NCBI GenBank assembly: GCA_002900995.3
Contig: CM035304.1
Location: 6,154,134 to 6,218,133, forward strand
Direction: 5' to 3'
Origin: Ganoderma boninense
Taxonomy: Eukaryota > Basidiomycota > Agaricomycetes > Polyporales > Polyporaceae
DNA: 64,000 bases
Shown: positions 38,049 to 48,937 of the stretch, in pieces
Position numbering within the stretch: the stretch's first letter is position 1
Layout: every line of letters begins with the position of its first letter
Translations under genes and position numbers: made by a program
Notes under the pieces: generated by a model
Told to the model about the DNA's origin: nothing
Database searches by the model: none
What the model saw: the letters and a program-made list of their open reading frames with translations, nothing else

Positions 38049-39343
38049 ATGGGATCTGACATCTCCGCTTCGTCGCCCACGGGCTCTCCCTCGTCCACCT
38101 CGGCATACCCTGCACTTCCGGCGCGCTCGACCACAAATTCTGATTCGCTCTGGAGAGGTCCATTTTCCTCGACCTCGGTCCCCACTCACACACCAATCGA
38201 TCTTGTGCGGGACTGGGCTTTCCCTGCAGGGTGCGATTTTCCCGGAGCCTCGTTTTTCTCATCCAAGTTCGCCGATTCGAAGTCATTTCCAGTACGTACC
38301 TTCTCCTCCCACTGTCTCGGAACATATCGTGCTGCTGTTGACTCAACTATCGTGTATGCTTAGACCTCATGGTTTGGCGGATCGGATGGGGCCACTGGGA
38401 GTAGCTGTAGTTGGTCAGAGATGTCATCCTCGCCCTCAACCTCGCCCTCGACTTCAAACTTCCTCCCCTCTCCGACTTTGACTTCAGTTTCTCCAGCTCA
38501 CACTGGCCTCACCACGACCACGATCATCGGAATCGCTGTCGGAGCAGGAGTGTTCGCGGTACTATTTGCCACTGGGCTGGTATTCTGCATCATGCGAAGA
38601 CGCAACCGTCACGATCGCGATGTCCCCGACTGCGCGAGCGCGAGTATCCTGCCAGGTCCGTCCAGTCGTTGCTCGCAAGCTGTTGAACTCAGTTAACCCG
38701 CCTTTTCGACGGCATCCTGCAGTCGCGTATCCAATAACACGGCAGCGCGACTCCAGCACGAGTAGCGCTGGCGTACCCCCGTCGTACCCGGATGAGTTTC
38801 ATGTCGACGCCGCGAGGGAGCGCGTGACAGTCGTATCAGGGCCTGGGGATTCGAGTTCAGTTGCGAAATGTGAGCATTTGGTCGACCTCGATGATGATTC
38901 CGCCTGACTGACGGCTGCTTCTTACAGGTTCTGTCGTACCGCGGCTGTCGGTCTCTTCTCCTCTACCTGAGAGCGTCATATTTGCCGGGCCCGCTCAGCC
39001 AGAAGGGCCAAGCAGAGCCGAGAAGGTCGTCATGCAGCTCCGAGAGAGAGACCGGCGGCTTGTGGCGCCGCGTCAGGCCGCCGCCGCTTCTCAGACATAT
39101 GATGGTGGCGTTGCAGCTGAGGCCTTGAGTCGTCCACCCGAAGACATCCGAGGAGCCAAAGCAAGAGCTCCTCCGGCAGACGAGGACAGAACGTCGGCAG
39201 GCGGTCGGGGAGCCGTTCGAGGAAGCGTTGTGGATCAGTTCTACGAGATTACTCCCGAGCACGCCTCAGACTCGGACTGGGACTCAGGCTCGAGAGACAC
39301 GCTCCCGCCACCTTACTCGTCACATCATAGGTTCGAGCAGTAG
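38049..39343 (+). CDS. PY-6: Ser/Thr-rich single-pass membrane protein with PPPY tail
   Basis: Exon A (38049-38291) is Ser/Thr/Pro-rich and joins over a 72-nt intron (38292-38363, GTACGT...TAG) to SWFGGSDGATGSSCSWSEMS, in frame with the stalk and helix exon (38364-38655; TTTIIGIAVGAGVFAVLFAT then MRRRNRHDRD). Introns 38656-38722 and 38870-38927 are phase 1. Exon 4 (38928-39343) ends SDSDWDSGSRDTLPPPYSSH plus RFEQ. The GGVRL box is reduced to TYDGGVAAEA. A signal-peptide exon upstream of 38049 is expected but not identified. The LPPPY end and intron phases place it firmly in the array family; its partner and signal are unknown. Confidence 0.7.
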
Positions 39344-40350
39344 GTTGCTTGACGTATCTTCCGCCTCGTTGCAACTAGTGGTTGTCTTCTATTCGGACTG
39401 TCCCCCGAAACTGTGCATCGTATCACTGGTGCAAGTTATCTTGACTACAGTGTCCATGGTCTCGTATCCAATACCAGTACTTATACCTTGTGACGTTGAA
39501 TGCTATCCGATTGCACTGCTGGTACATATGCCTCCACCCAAGTCGCTCTCAACCTTCGCCTTCTACCTGGACTCCCTGCCGCTGGCCCCGGACGCACGTT
39601 GTCGCAAGCAATACGCACACGGTGATCGAGGGGCTTTGCATTGGCGGGATCTCCCAATCGCGCGAACCCTCTTCATCAACGCGCGTACTCAACAGCATCG
39701 TCAGATTCCCAGCGCAGCACGGTAGAGAAAGCACCAAATATCCAAGGAAACGAAGACCAAGCTTGTAAGAGTCCCGAAGTCGCGACGACAGAAAGCGATC
39801 TGCAGGCTTGATGCAGACGAGCGGCGCCGCGCTCAGTCCAGACAGCGGCTGTCGGCTGCAAAACAATCGGGAGGACGGAGGCACAACGGTGAGCGTTCGG
39901 CCACGAAAATCATTCGAACGGAACCCGGCTTACACGAAGGCATGATCGGATACCATAGCTTGCTTTGCAAGCCTTCTCCGTCGGATATATTCGCCTGGAG
40001 CGTGCCGTCTGGAATGTCGAGCGCGGTTTGAGCCACGCTTGGAGAGAGCGGTGGAAAGCAATCACGTACATGAGGGGCCGCAGACGACGAGGGGGTACGA
40101 ATGGCTTCTGAGGCTGTATACCTCGTAGTACTGGACCAAATCGCCGTCTTTCGGACCAAACGCGACACTGGGTGATAGACAGACGAAAAGATGACGTGGT
40201 TAAATGGCTGTCCACGAGATACGACTTGTGGATGGGAAGCACGGACCTCTGGATCGGAGTGGCACGCCGCCGGTGGATTTTGGTTCACCGAATCAAAGAT
40301 CCATCAGGGAAGTCGGGATAAACTTTGCGGGGAGAGAGGCAGGCACGTAC

Positions 40351-40657
40351 CAGCCTATACGGAGCTGGCATATGGGGGAGCTCCATTAGTGCCGGTAGGG
40401 AGCCGGATTGTGGCGACGGGGGGAAGGACGAGTAGTGCACGGGAAGACTCACCTGTGCCGTTCTCCCATCTGAGCTCCGCCCTTGCACATTGTGCAATCT
40501 CGTGCTGACTAGGAAGTGCGAATCCAAAATGTGTGCCACGGACGACTGATATTGAAGGCCGGTTGCTCGAAGTGCCGCCTAGCGCAAGGTGTTTTTGTGG
40601 GACCGTGACGGCGATGCCAGTCAGGGAGAAAAGCGAAGCAAGCAGCATGGCCTTCAT
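40351..40657 (-). CDS. Secreted protein fragment with Ig-like start (3' part unresolved)
   Basis: On the minus strand MKAMLLASLFSLTGIAVTVP is a good signal peptide. It is followed by QHEIAQCARAELRWENGT, which has the pattern of the N-terminal beta domain of many agaricomycete Ser/Thr-rich secreted and membrane proteins (Cys, then W-x-x-G-T/P-P-Y). A GTGAGT intron (40452-40365) fits, joining to APYRL, then another GTACGT donor at 40350. Exons further 3' (about 39.8-40.2 kb) could not be fixed. It could be a complete small secreted protein or the ectodomain of another single-pass membrane gene pointing the opposite way to the PY array. Confidence 0.4.
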
Positions 40658-40759
40658 GTTGGGGTGGGGGGTGCGATGCGGCTAGAAAGATGAACATGCG
40701 TTGGGGATGGGGTATAAGACCGAAGAAGAGGCATCAGACTGGGTGCGGCTATGATACCT

Positions 40760-41780
40760 CGCGCACAATGACCCCGACCGATGCTTACCTCAAATTCTTA
40801 CGGTAACGGCGACCGTGCGTGAGAATGCCCTGCATGAGAAGTTAATACATAGTAAGTAGATGGATAGAACTCGGAAAGAAGGAAACGCCAGTCTGACATG
40901 TGGGAGAGCGGAGTATATTTGACCTTGACATACCGTGGCCGCGTTCAAATCGAGGTCATTCAACTCCAAGTCCTTGAAGTTTTGCCATTGCGGTACAGTC
41001 TGCAGACAGAGGAGGCTCAAGTTCCTCCCACAAGAACGCGACGACAGAGAGGAGTCTCTTGGGAGAAGAAGCTAAGACTCGGGTTGGCCGGTCGCAAGAC
41101 GTTGGGTGCAAAGGCGACAGCCGCCGGCAGTTGTCGGGACCACCGTAGCGCCTGACCGACAAGGCTGTAACCAAGTTGCGGATTTCTCCGGTGCGCGACC
41201 CAGTCGCAAGTTATACAGTATCCGCCACGAGCACCGTTCGTATCCCACAATTTCCAAGGCTCTAGTATTGTTCCCTTTTGCTGATGTTCTCGCAGTTATG
41301 CACTCCTTAATAAGCACTTCTTGACCGGTGACACCTGGACCTACAAACAGCGCTGGACATGGCATCAGTTTTCGACATCGTCGCCAGGCTTTCGCCTAAT
41401 TACCGTAAGGGAAATAAGAGCGTCATAAGTTAGGTGAGTCCTCAGTTCAGTCCCCACTCACCTTGCATGCGAACGTCCTATATAGCTGCATACTGGTGAC
41501 CATTGCACTTGGGCGATACTCATGGCACTGCAAGGGACGTCATCCTGCGAGCTTTCGAACGATGACGCGATGACGCCCAGCCCGGAGTCGGACTCCTGGA
41601 AGGGAGCACGCCGCACCCGCACGATATTGCGGTTCCATGTCTCCCGCTGAGCCACGTATCAGAACCGCGCGGCTCCTCCCGCACGTCTCGTAAGGAAAGG
41701 AAATGGTAGCGACACGGGCATCGGAACTGGATGGTAGTCGAATGGGTGGGATCGAATGGAGCGAGCCTGGTAGCAGGGCA
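40760..41780. other. Region without a supported gene
   Basis: Only short overlapping frames. It may contain the missing 5' exon of PY-7, but no signal peptide in a suitable frame was found. Confidence 0.3.
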
Positions 41781-41855
41781 TGTTTCCGGCGGTCGAGACC
41801 TTGCAGGTAGGAGACTCCATCCTGTCCTTCGACATCGTATCTCTCTGTTCCAGCC

Positions 41856-42948
41856 ATGATCACTACAAGTTCAAGTTCTGGTGTCGATTCGAGGCCGCCT
41901 GCTTCGATCCACACAACATCTGTTCCCAATCCCATTCTCCAAAGCAAATCTACCACCAGCTCCACTCCCTTTCCCACCTCATACTCAGTAACTCCATCGC
42001 CCACGGATCTCCTCACCTCACCGCCATCGGTCGCATCCTCGGTATCCTCGACGATGTTCTCGTCGTCTTCCACGTCTTCCACATCTTCCACATCAAGCCT
42101 TTCCTCGAGCTCTTCCTCGCCCTTCGTGAGCTCAGCTCAGAGCGCATCCAACGATACATCCCATCTCCTCACGAGTCACACAATAGCCATCGCTGTCGCA
42201 GGGGCCGTTGGTATATCATGCTTAATGCTAGCGTTATTGTTGTACGTCCAACGACTCAAAAGGTGCAATTGTTGTACGTTCAACGACTCAGAAGGTGCAT
42301 CCATGGGCTAACGGCCGCACGTTCGGAGCCAGTTGAAGGTGTGTATCTCAGTGCGATAGTTTTTCGAGGTCGATGCGGTACTGACATTTCTTCTTGACCT
42401 GTTAGAGAGCCGTCTGTCGCCGTCAGAACTGACCTACGAGGAGGATCGAAGAGATCCCGAGGATAATGAATCAACGAACTCCGCCCAGGAAAATGGTGAG
42501 CACATTCAGCACATCGACCCCCCCCCCAGTTGCTCAATCATTCGCTCCGTAGGCGGCCACTCGCGCCACATAAGTTTCGACACAATGCATCGTGTCTCGG
42601 TGCTACCTTTTCCCCATCGGGATAGCATACGCAGCATCATCCCTGCTGAGAAGCGCTACAGAGCCCTCGGGGACCCGACGTACCCGACGTCACCAACCCG
42701 GGTCGTACGGAGCGGCAGAGCACACGGCTGCAGTGCATGTGCCAACCTTGTATATCCACGAGACCATGCATAGCCGCGGTCGAAGTCGTGAGGCGGATGG
42801 TGGGGTGCGGTTGATGGGAGGACGACCCGGGGAGCAGCGCCACGTTGAGGACGACGTCAACCAGCTCAGCGTCGTGTCTGATGCGTACACAGCGCCCCCT
42901 TCTTATTCCTCCGATCTTGGGGATGGGGACATCTTACACGTGTGTTGA
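41856..42948 (+). pseudogene. PY-7: PY-family gene truncated by a 32-bp tandem duplication
   Basis: A Ser/Thr stalk (MITTSSSSGVDSRPP..., with a run of SSSTSSTSST) leads to one helix (IAIAVAGAVGISCLMLALLL) and YVQRLKRC. There a 32-bp direct duplication (42237-42268, 42269-42300) shifts the frame and the protein ends 14 residues later at SEGASMG. The frame that would follow a single copy continues to the family phase-1 donor (GAAG|GTGTGT), an exon with RLSPSELTYEEDRRDPEDN, a further phase-1 intron, and the tail box EADGGVRLMGGRPGEQ. A second frame change is needed inside the last exon. The terminal motif is altered to TAPPSYSS, so the PPPY tyrosine box is also degenerate. Most likely a recent pseudogene. 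Confidence 0.65.
42237..42300 (+). repeat. 32-bp tandem duplication in PY-7
   Basis: Two 32-bp units starting TTGTTGTACGT, matching at 29 of 32 positions. Because 32 is not a multiple of three it changes the reading frame just after the membrane helix. Confidence 0.9.
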
Positions 42949-43403
42949 ATTTTCGCTCTCAACCGTTAATGGATCTTTGGACAGACTGCGTCTCTTCTCC
43001 TGCTGTTGTTGGTAGCTCCCAAAGGCTCGTCGTAGTCACAGAGGCTATATCTGTTCTGAGCCTCGGTCACTTGTATGGAGACGATGTGGACAGCAATCGC
43101 AGGTTCCCCGAGCGAGTGCGATACTGGTCGAGCCTGTACGTACCTGTGGGGGTGTCGTCGATGTCTTGACCAGGCTCGACACGAACGGAGTGGAACGGCG
43201 ACCGCAGTCCGCCGGCCGTACCTGGATGACAGAGCCTTCAAATCACATATATTCACAACTTCAACATTCCAGACTACCTTCATCTATGCTCTCACTACGG
43301 AGTGTCCGTAGGGTCTATCACAACGTGTCAACCGGAGGTCATACACAGTACAATCGCAAGCACAAAACAGAGACAGAGCGGGAAAAGATTAATATTGCCC
43401 GCT

Positions 43404-44947
43404 TTAGTTGGTGGTCGCGGTCGTATACTCGGTGGTAGCGAAGCCGACTTTGTTATTGGTCACGTCGTAGGCGACGTAGAACCGCTCGATCCACGCGTAG
43501 CCGTTGATGAACTGGAGACCCTCGTTTGCGTTCGAGCCGAGGTCCGAGACGACGAGGTAGATGCTGTCGGAATCGCCGTCGAGCACACTGTTGAGCTAGA
43601 TAATGGATGTGGCACGGCGTTAGCGATCTCGCAGGCAGGCAGGAAGTGCAGAGCGGAGGACGTACTGAGCGGGGCCAGATCTGAGCGTTGGCGGTGAGTT
43701 CATAGGTTTGCTGTCGGCGTTCATATCAGTGCTGAATGTTAGAAGTTGGAAGCAGAAGGGTATTCACGCTACCGATGGTGAAGAACAGGCTCTTGAGGTT
43801 CTCATACTGGCTGCTCGAGATCTTGAGGAGGCCGTTGGTCGAGTCCTTCTCAGCGCCAGTCGCTGTCTGATATGCATTGAAGGCATCGGTGGCGAGGAAG
43901 ATGAGGGTAGTGCCAGTATCGACCATGCCAGCGCTGGTCGAGAGAATCTGTGTGTCCTCGCCATAAGTGACCGACTGGTCTACGCCGACGTAGTTGGATG
44001 CTGGAGCGGTCTTGGTGATCGAGCTGCCCCACATGATCGTCCTATTAAGTCGAGAATTCTCGAGCGAGAACATGAAAAGAACGGTACACGTACACATAGT
44101 TGAGCTCGCCGGTGTACTTCGAGGAGTCTGCACCACCGATGTCCAGGGAGCCAGTACCGTTCGACCCGGAAGAGGCAGGCACAAAGGAAATGCCGAGGAT
44201 ATTTGCGCTGATGAGCCCCTCCGAGAACGCGTTGTCCATCACGGTAGGGACGGTCTTCCCGTCAGAGACCGTGCCGTCGGTCAAGTCAGCGGGGCCGACG
44301 CTATTGAAATGAATCAGCAGACTTCAACATGCATGTGGCCGTCTCAGACGCACCCAAGGATACCATCGACACCTGAAAATCCAGAGGTCTTGTTGGCGAC
44401 GGAGATGCCCTGGTTAAGGATGGTAATGTTGCCAATCGTAATGCTGTCGGTGTACTGCTCGCCGGAGAACGAGCCGGTGCCGTACGTCACGGACTAAATC
44501 GCGTCGCAAGTACCGCAGTCGTCAGCACCCGTCCTGCCCTGCACCGATGAAACCAAGGCAACTCACGACGCTGTTTCCGGTGTCCTGGCTCGTGGATGTC
44601 TTCACGTACGCCTTCTCTGCGCCGACGAAGGTGTTGGCGCTGCCGGTGTCCACGACGAGCGTGTACGTCGTGGCGGGCGTGCCAACACCGATCTCGGCGG
44701 TGTAGTACAGGTGGGCATTCGACACATCGATGTCATCACGCTTTAAGTGCTTTCTGCCCTTGGCGAACCCGACATTCTTGAGCACCTCTGCGCGCGCACG
44801 GTCGGCAGCGAGGATGCTGCGTGCCCCTGTGGAGTTGAACCGCCGCACGAGGGGAAGCGAGATCGGGGAGTCGCGGACAACGACAGGCGTCCCCCACGTG
44901 GAGATCACGGCCAAGCAGACAACTAACAGGGCAAGGAAGCGGGCCAT
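43404..44947 (-). CDS. Secreted aspartic protease, polyporopepsin type (family A1)
   Basis: Pepsin-fold endopeptidase. Six exons on the minus strand: 44947-44567, 44493-44354, 44300-44094, 44041-43768, 43710-43666, 43595-43404, all GT-AG and in phase. MARFLALLVVCLAVISTWGT is a signal peptide; a ~75-residue propeptide ends near GRKHLKRDD, a likely basic processing site. Both catalytic aspartates are present: VVDTGSANTFVG and GMVDTGTTLIF. The flap region carries SVTYGTGSFSG. The C-terminal part (YELTANAQIWPRS, FINGYAWIERFYVAYDVTNN, ending TTATTN) matches the polyporopepsin group of wood-rot fungi. No defects seen. It should act outside the cell at acidic pH in protein breakdown. A TATA-like box lies ~75 nt upstream. 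Confidence 0.92.
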
Positions 44948-45019
44948 TGCGAACTCGAGGGAGTCGAGGTGAGTGTAGCAAGGAGCAGGTGCTGGTGGAC
45001 TGATGGGAACTTGAGCATG

Positions 45020-45027
45020 CTTTTATG
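45020..45027 (-). promoter_or_regulatory. TATA-like box of the aspartic protease gene
   Basis: CATAAAAG on the minus strand, about 75 nt before the start codon at 44947. Confidence 0.4.
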
Positions 45028-45099
45028 CTTCGGAAGGTCTTGGATGCCACCAATGGCTTTCATGCGGGTCTATGGCGAGGCAAGCCCCGGATAATCCTG

Positions 45100-48000
45100 G
45101 ACGATTCTAGGTCAGCTTCATCAGCAATGGGTGTGTTTGAAAAAAATCAGCACTGACACGGTGAATACGGCGTTTCTGGCCATGAGCAAGGTTAGTCGAG
45201 TGGCACGAAGCTGTTGGCATTAGCTCACCGCCAATCGTACAGTAAGTCCAGTACATGCTCTGCTCCAAATTCGTGTTTTGCCAGTATTTTTGAACGGGAC
45301 ACCATCCATTCTCCTGTTGATGCAAGCGTTCAGTCTATGTATACTGAAGCTTGATATCAGTATCAGGTACCGCCCCGTTATTTACAAGTCTCATTGGCAT
45401 TCCATGGTGCCTTCTGGTGTTGTCGTAAACACTCGCATTCCACAAGGAACACGGGTGGGCACGGGACCGTCATCAGGAACATATGCAATTGCTCGACCTC
45501 AATTGTGTTCCCTGTGCAACGACTCACGGTAACGGCGGAAAGGCAGTCGTCCGCCGAAGTATCCACGTCCATGTATTTTAATAATGTATGGGGTCGCCGC
45601 TGGCCTATGGAATTCGCTTATAGGCAACCAAGAGTGCGATGGACGGACAAGCCGATGCAGTACGCCGCACGGTCCGAAAAAGGCACACGAACGACCCTTG
45701 CACATGAGCGGCATGCGTTCAATAGCTATCCCTAAAAATATCCCAACGGAAGGATCTCAAGGATGGAATTTCCGACGCACCTTCGCCGAAATTACTCGTC
45801 GGCATGCTCTATTTCAGGTCGTCAACGAGTATAACTCCGTATCCATCTTCGACGACCACTGGACGGTCGTGCTGTGTCGCTATCGACCATGAATGCGGTA
45901 TGGTACGCGTTCCTGAGTGGGTAAATGAAATTGGCTTCACCAAGACTTTTAGAAATCGAGGACATGCACATACAATATTTGATATCGTCTCCTGTGAACG
46001 TTCCGAGCTTCACCGGAGTTGGGAAATGCGACGTCGAGGATGTCTAATTTTGGTGTTCGGAACCTGGAGGTAGTAAGGAACATTTGACGGCATTCAGCCT
46101 TGGCCGTCCGACATGGGCTCGATGCAACTTTCGATGACTATGAACGACGGCTAACTGCAAAAACAAAAACAAGGACCCACTTGGCCAGCGCGAGCGGGCG
46201 CAGCGCGATGTCTTTGGCTACCACACAAAGCGATCGATCCAGGTGGGGGTCTTGTCGCAGGACCTGGCCAACTGAGGGTGTCTCGGGCTGCGCAACAGCA
46301 TTCATGCCCAGTTTCGGCCGCACGTCAATCGAAGCACAAGATTCGAGTGCCTCAAGCCACTATTTCGGGCAGGTGGCCACTTTGGCTCGCTCCCTCGTGC
46401 TGGCCAGGTCGAGCTACATTTTTGCGGTCAGCTGGAACGTTCATCTGTAGTCAGCATAATATTCATGAGCGAACGCTACACCATGTGTACGGCCTCCCCA
46501 GCCCGCTCCAGCCACCAGCTCGCGTCAGAAAGCAAGCGGAAGAACAGATACACGGAGTCAGCAGACAGCTAGCATCCAGGCCTATCGAGTTTTGGGTATC
46601 CTAGACTGAGCCACCGTAGAATGTTCGATGTCGTCGATTACCTGACTCTCAACCGTAGATCTGCCAGACAAGGGAGTTGTCAGAGCGATCGCCGTCGAGG
46701 ATCGATGCGTCCAAGACGCACCCGCGACTCGCTGACGCATGGACGACAGCATAGGACACGGCCTGGAGGCTTCTGGTGCTGACGACCCGCAGCTGTGCCA
46801 TATACAATGCGCACATTGCCAAGCCCGGGGAGAACGTCAGCTTCATAAGCAGATGGTGCGCGAAACCGGGAGACGAAACTCACAATTATGCAGCGCTCGC
46901 ATGCGCTCCGGACAAACAAGGAGAGGGGCACTAGACGGGACGGCATGCTTGATGCCATGTACCGCGGCGGCATGCAAGGCCCTTCCGGACTAGCCCTGAC
47001 TAGACAGGTGTAAGAGAGCCACTCAGCGAAAGTGTGTCCAGGTAGGTGCTCACCAACGCAACACTTCCACCGGATTTCAAGGAAAGACAGGAACTCACCT
47101 CTCCATACGAATCGTCCGACCTAAAATGTCTCCTCTTCCGTCTAATCCTGTCCACCAAGCCTGAGACGTTCATGTTCGCATACTATCCGTGCCAGCCCTT
47201 TCCGCTTCGTGCAGCAATTTGACAGGACTCGCGTGTGAGGGTCGTGTATGATAAGGCTGTCGCCAGAATTGTCCATGGAACGCGAACCTGGGGCGTAATT
47301 CACGGGCTCCCAAGCCAGAACCTCTCCCTACGATGACCTCCATCGGGCTTCTGCAACAGAGGGGCATATTGAGATATGTGGGGCTGATGCCGCTCAGAAC
47401 GGTACGGATGGGATACGCACGGTTGGAAGTGTTGCAAATTACTCAAAGGTATCTCCAAAGATGATACGCCGCCATACGACCTCGCGTCCTGAGAGAGAAC
47501 AGGTTTGTGAGTCTGAGGCACTTGACCGTCAACGAGGCGTTCCGAAAAAAACGAAGTGAACATACCTGTCGGACTAGTCCACGAGAAGGTTTATCTGTGC
47601 GTCGTTTTGTTTCAAAGTAGAATGATCAAGCCGTAGCCAAGGGGATACAGAGATTGTCCAGCGAATTACATGTGGAGGAAGCAAGGACGCTGAACGGTGG
47701 CGATGGAGGTTTGAAGTTTAGCGCCGTTTCATTTTACTTACTCCACTACAATCAGTTATGATTACGTAACTGTAACGCTCTAACAGGTTCATTAACATCC
47801 ATACTTATGTTCTCAGTTCTGCTTATCTGTACGAAGTCACTCGGATTTGCTTCCTCATCGCTCTTCGCACTCGTGTTCTACGACGACATTGTCTTGACTG
47901 GTGTGGGGATTCATCTTCTAGTTACTTCCACAGGAGGGTCAATAGGTGGCCTAGGTCACTCTGGAGAGGAGTGCGACGTGACGTGGCACCACAAGTCATT

Positions 48001-48900
48001 ATGGTCAGAACTCAGGAGACCTTGCGTTCGGACTCGAAAGCTGAGCCTACAGATTCAGTCTTACGCCCGTTTTGTCAGTAAGTGCTTCCAATATTAGGAG
48101 AATATATAACTCATCTTCATCCATCACAGTGATAATCGTCAATTTTTAGACTCGCCTGCTCTGGGCCGGGGCTCGTCGTCGACACCACCACGACTCGGAG
48201 ACAGAGGGACGACCCTTTTGGACGCTCGCAACTGCATTATTCATGTTCCTTGGAACTGTGACAAGATCTCTCGCCAATTGTTGTAGGAACATTCGCATTT
48301 CACGAGAACATCAAGCGCCGGTCGCCACCCCCGCCGTCCTCCCCCGCCAAGATTTCATCCTCCTCACAAGGTGAGTAAAGCCATGCCGTCTCAATGCGCC
48401 TTGGTGTGACTTGCACGGCCCACAATCGTCATATTCTGGGGAGGCTTTATCTTTGCGCCTTGCAGCTCATCGCGCGCGCTACGTGAGTAGTCGCTCGCGC
48501 AGACGTCTTCCCTGCTTCTGTGGCTGGTGCCCTCTCGAATATTCCCTAACAGTGGGTTTAAAACACGAACATCTCGTGCGCTGTGTACGGAATTCTAATT
48601 CTGGGGTTCACCCTTAAACCTGGACCTTCACAAGAGCGTGCCTTGGTGCATAGCGGTTGGTGGGCGGAGGCATAGACATTCCAACGTTCCGGAAGTCCCA
48701 GTCGCTCGAGGGCGTTTGTGGATGGGACAGATCGGTGGACACTCGCACGCGAAGCGTTCCGCGAGAATGACACTGACGCCAGCTTCAGACGTCTCCGAAG
48801 GCCACGAAGCAGTCAGCTGAGGACGTCCGCCACCACACTACTGCCATTTATAAACTCAGCCCTCAAGAGCGATGGGGGAATTGCTCCCCTAGCTCTCTAC
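45100..48900. other. 3.8-kb region without a clear gene
   Basis: Only short frames are seen. Possible remnants: a lectin-like fragment at 46,649-46,846 (minus), and short hydrophobic stretches near 47,810-48,100 and 48,220-48,280 (plus) that lack a coherent exon chain. Confidence 0.3.
46649..46846 (-). other. Possible ricin-B-type beta-trefoil lectin fragment
   Basis: The minus-strand frame ends CVLDASILDGDRSDNSLVWQ then IYG. The spacing V-L-D-x-S-x(3)-D-x(4)-N-x(3)-W-Q resembles one trefoil repeat of fungal ricin-B lectins (V-L-D-L-S-G-G-D-N-x-S-x-x-x-W). No second repeat was found nearby, so this is at most a remnant or an unfinished exon; the match is short and may be chance. Confidence 0.2.
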
Positions 48901-48937
48901 CCCAGCGCGAAGCTCCGTGACGACCGTACTCCAGCCC

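Noticed and set aside
41540..42091. 183-codon minus-strand frame rich in Glu/Asp/Val
   Set aside because: It is antisense to the Ser/Thr stalk of PY-7; acidic composition is the shadow of Ser/Thr codons.
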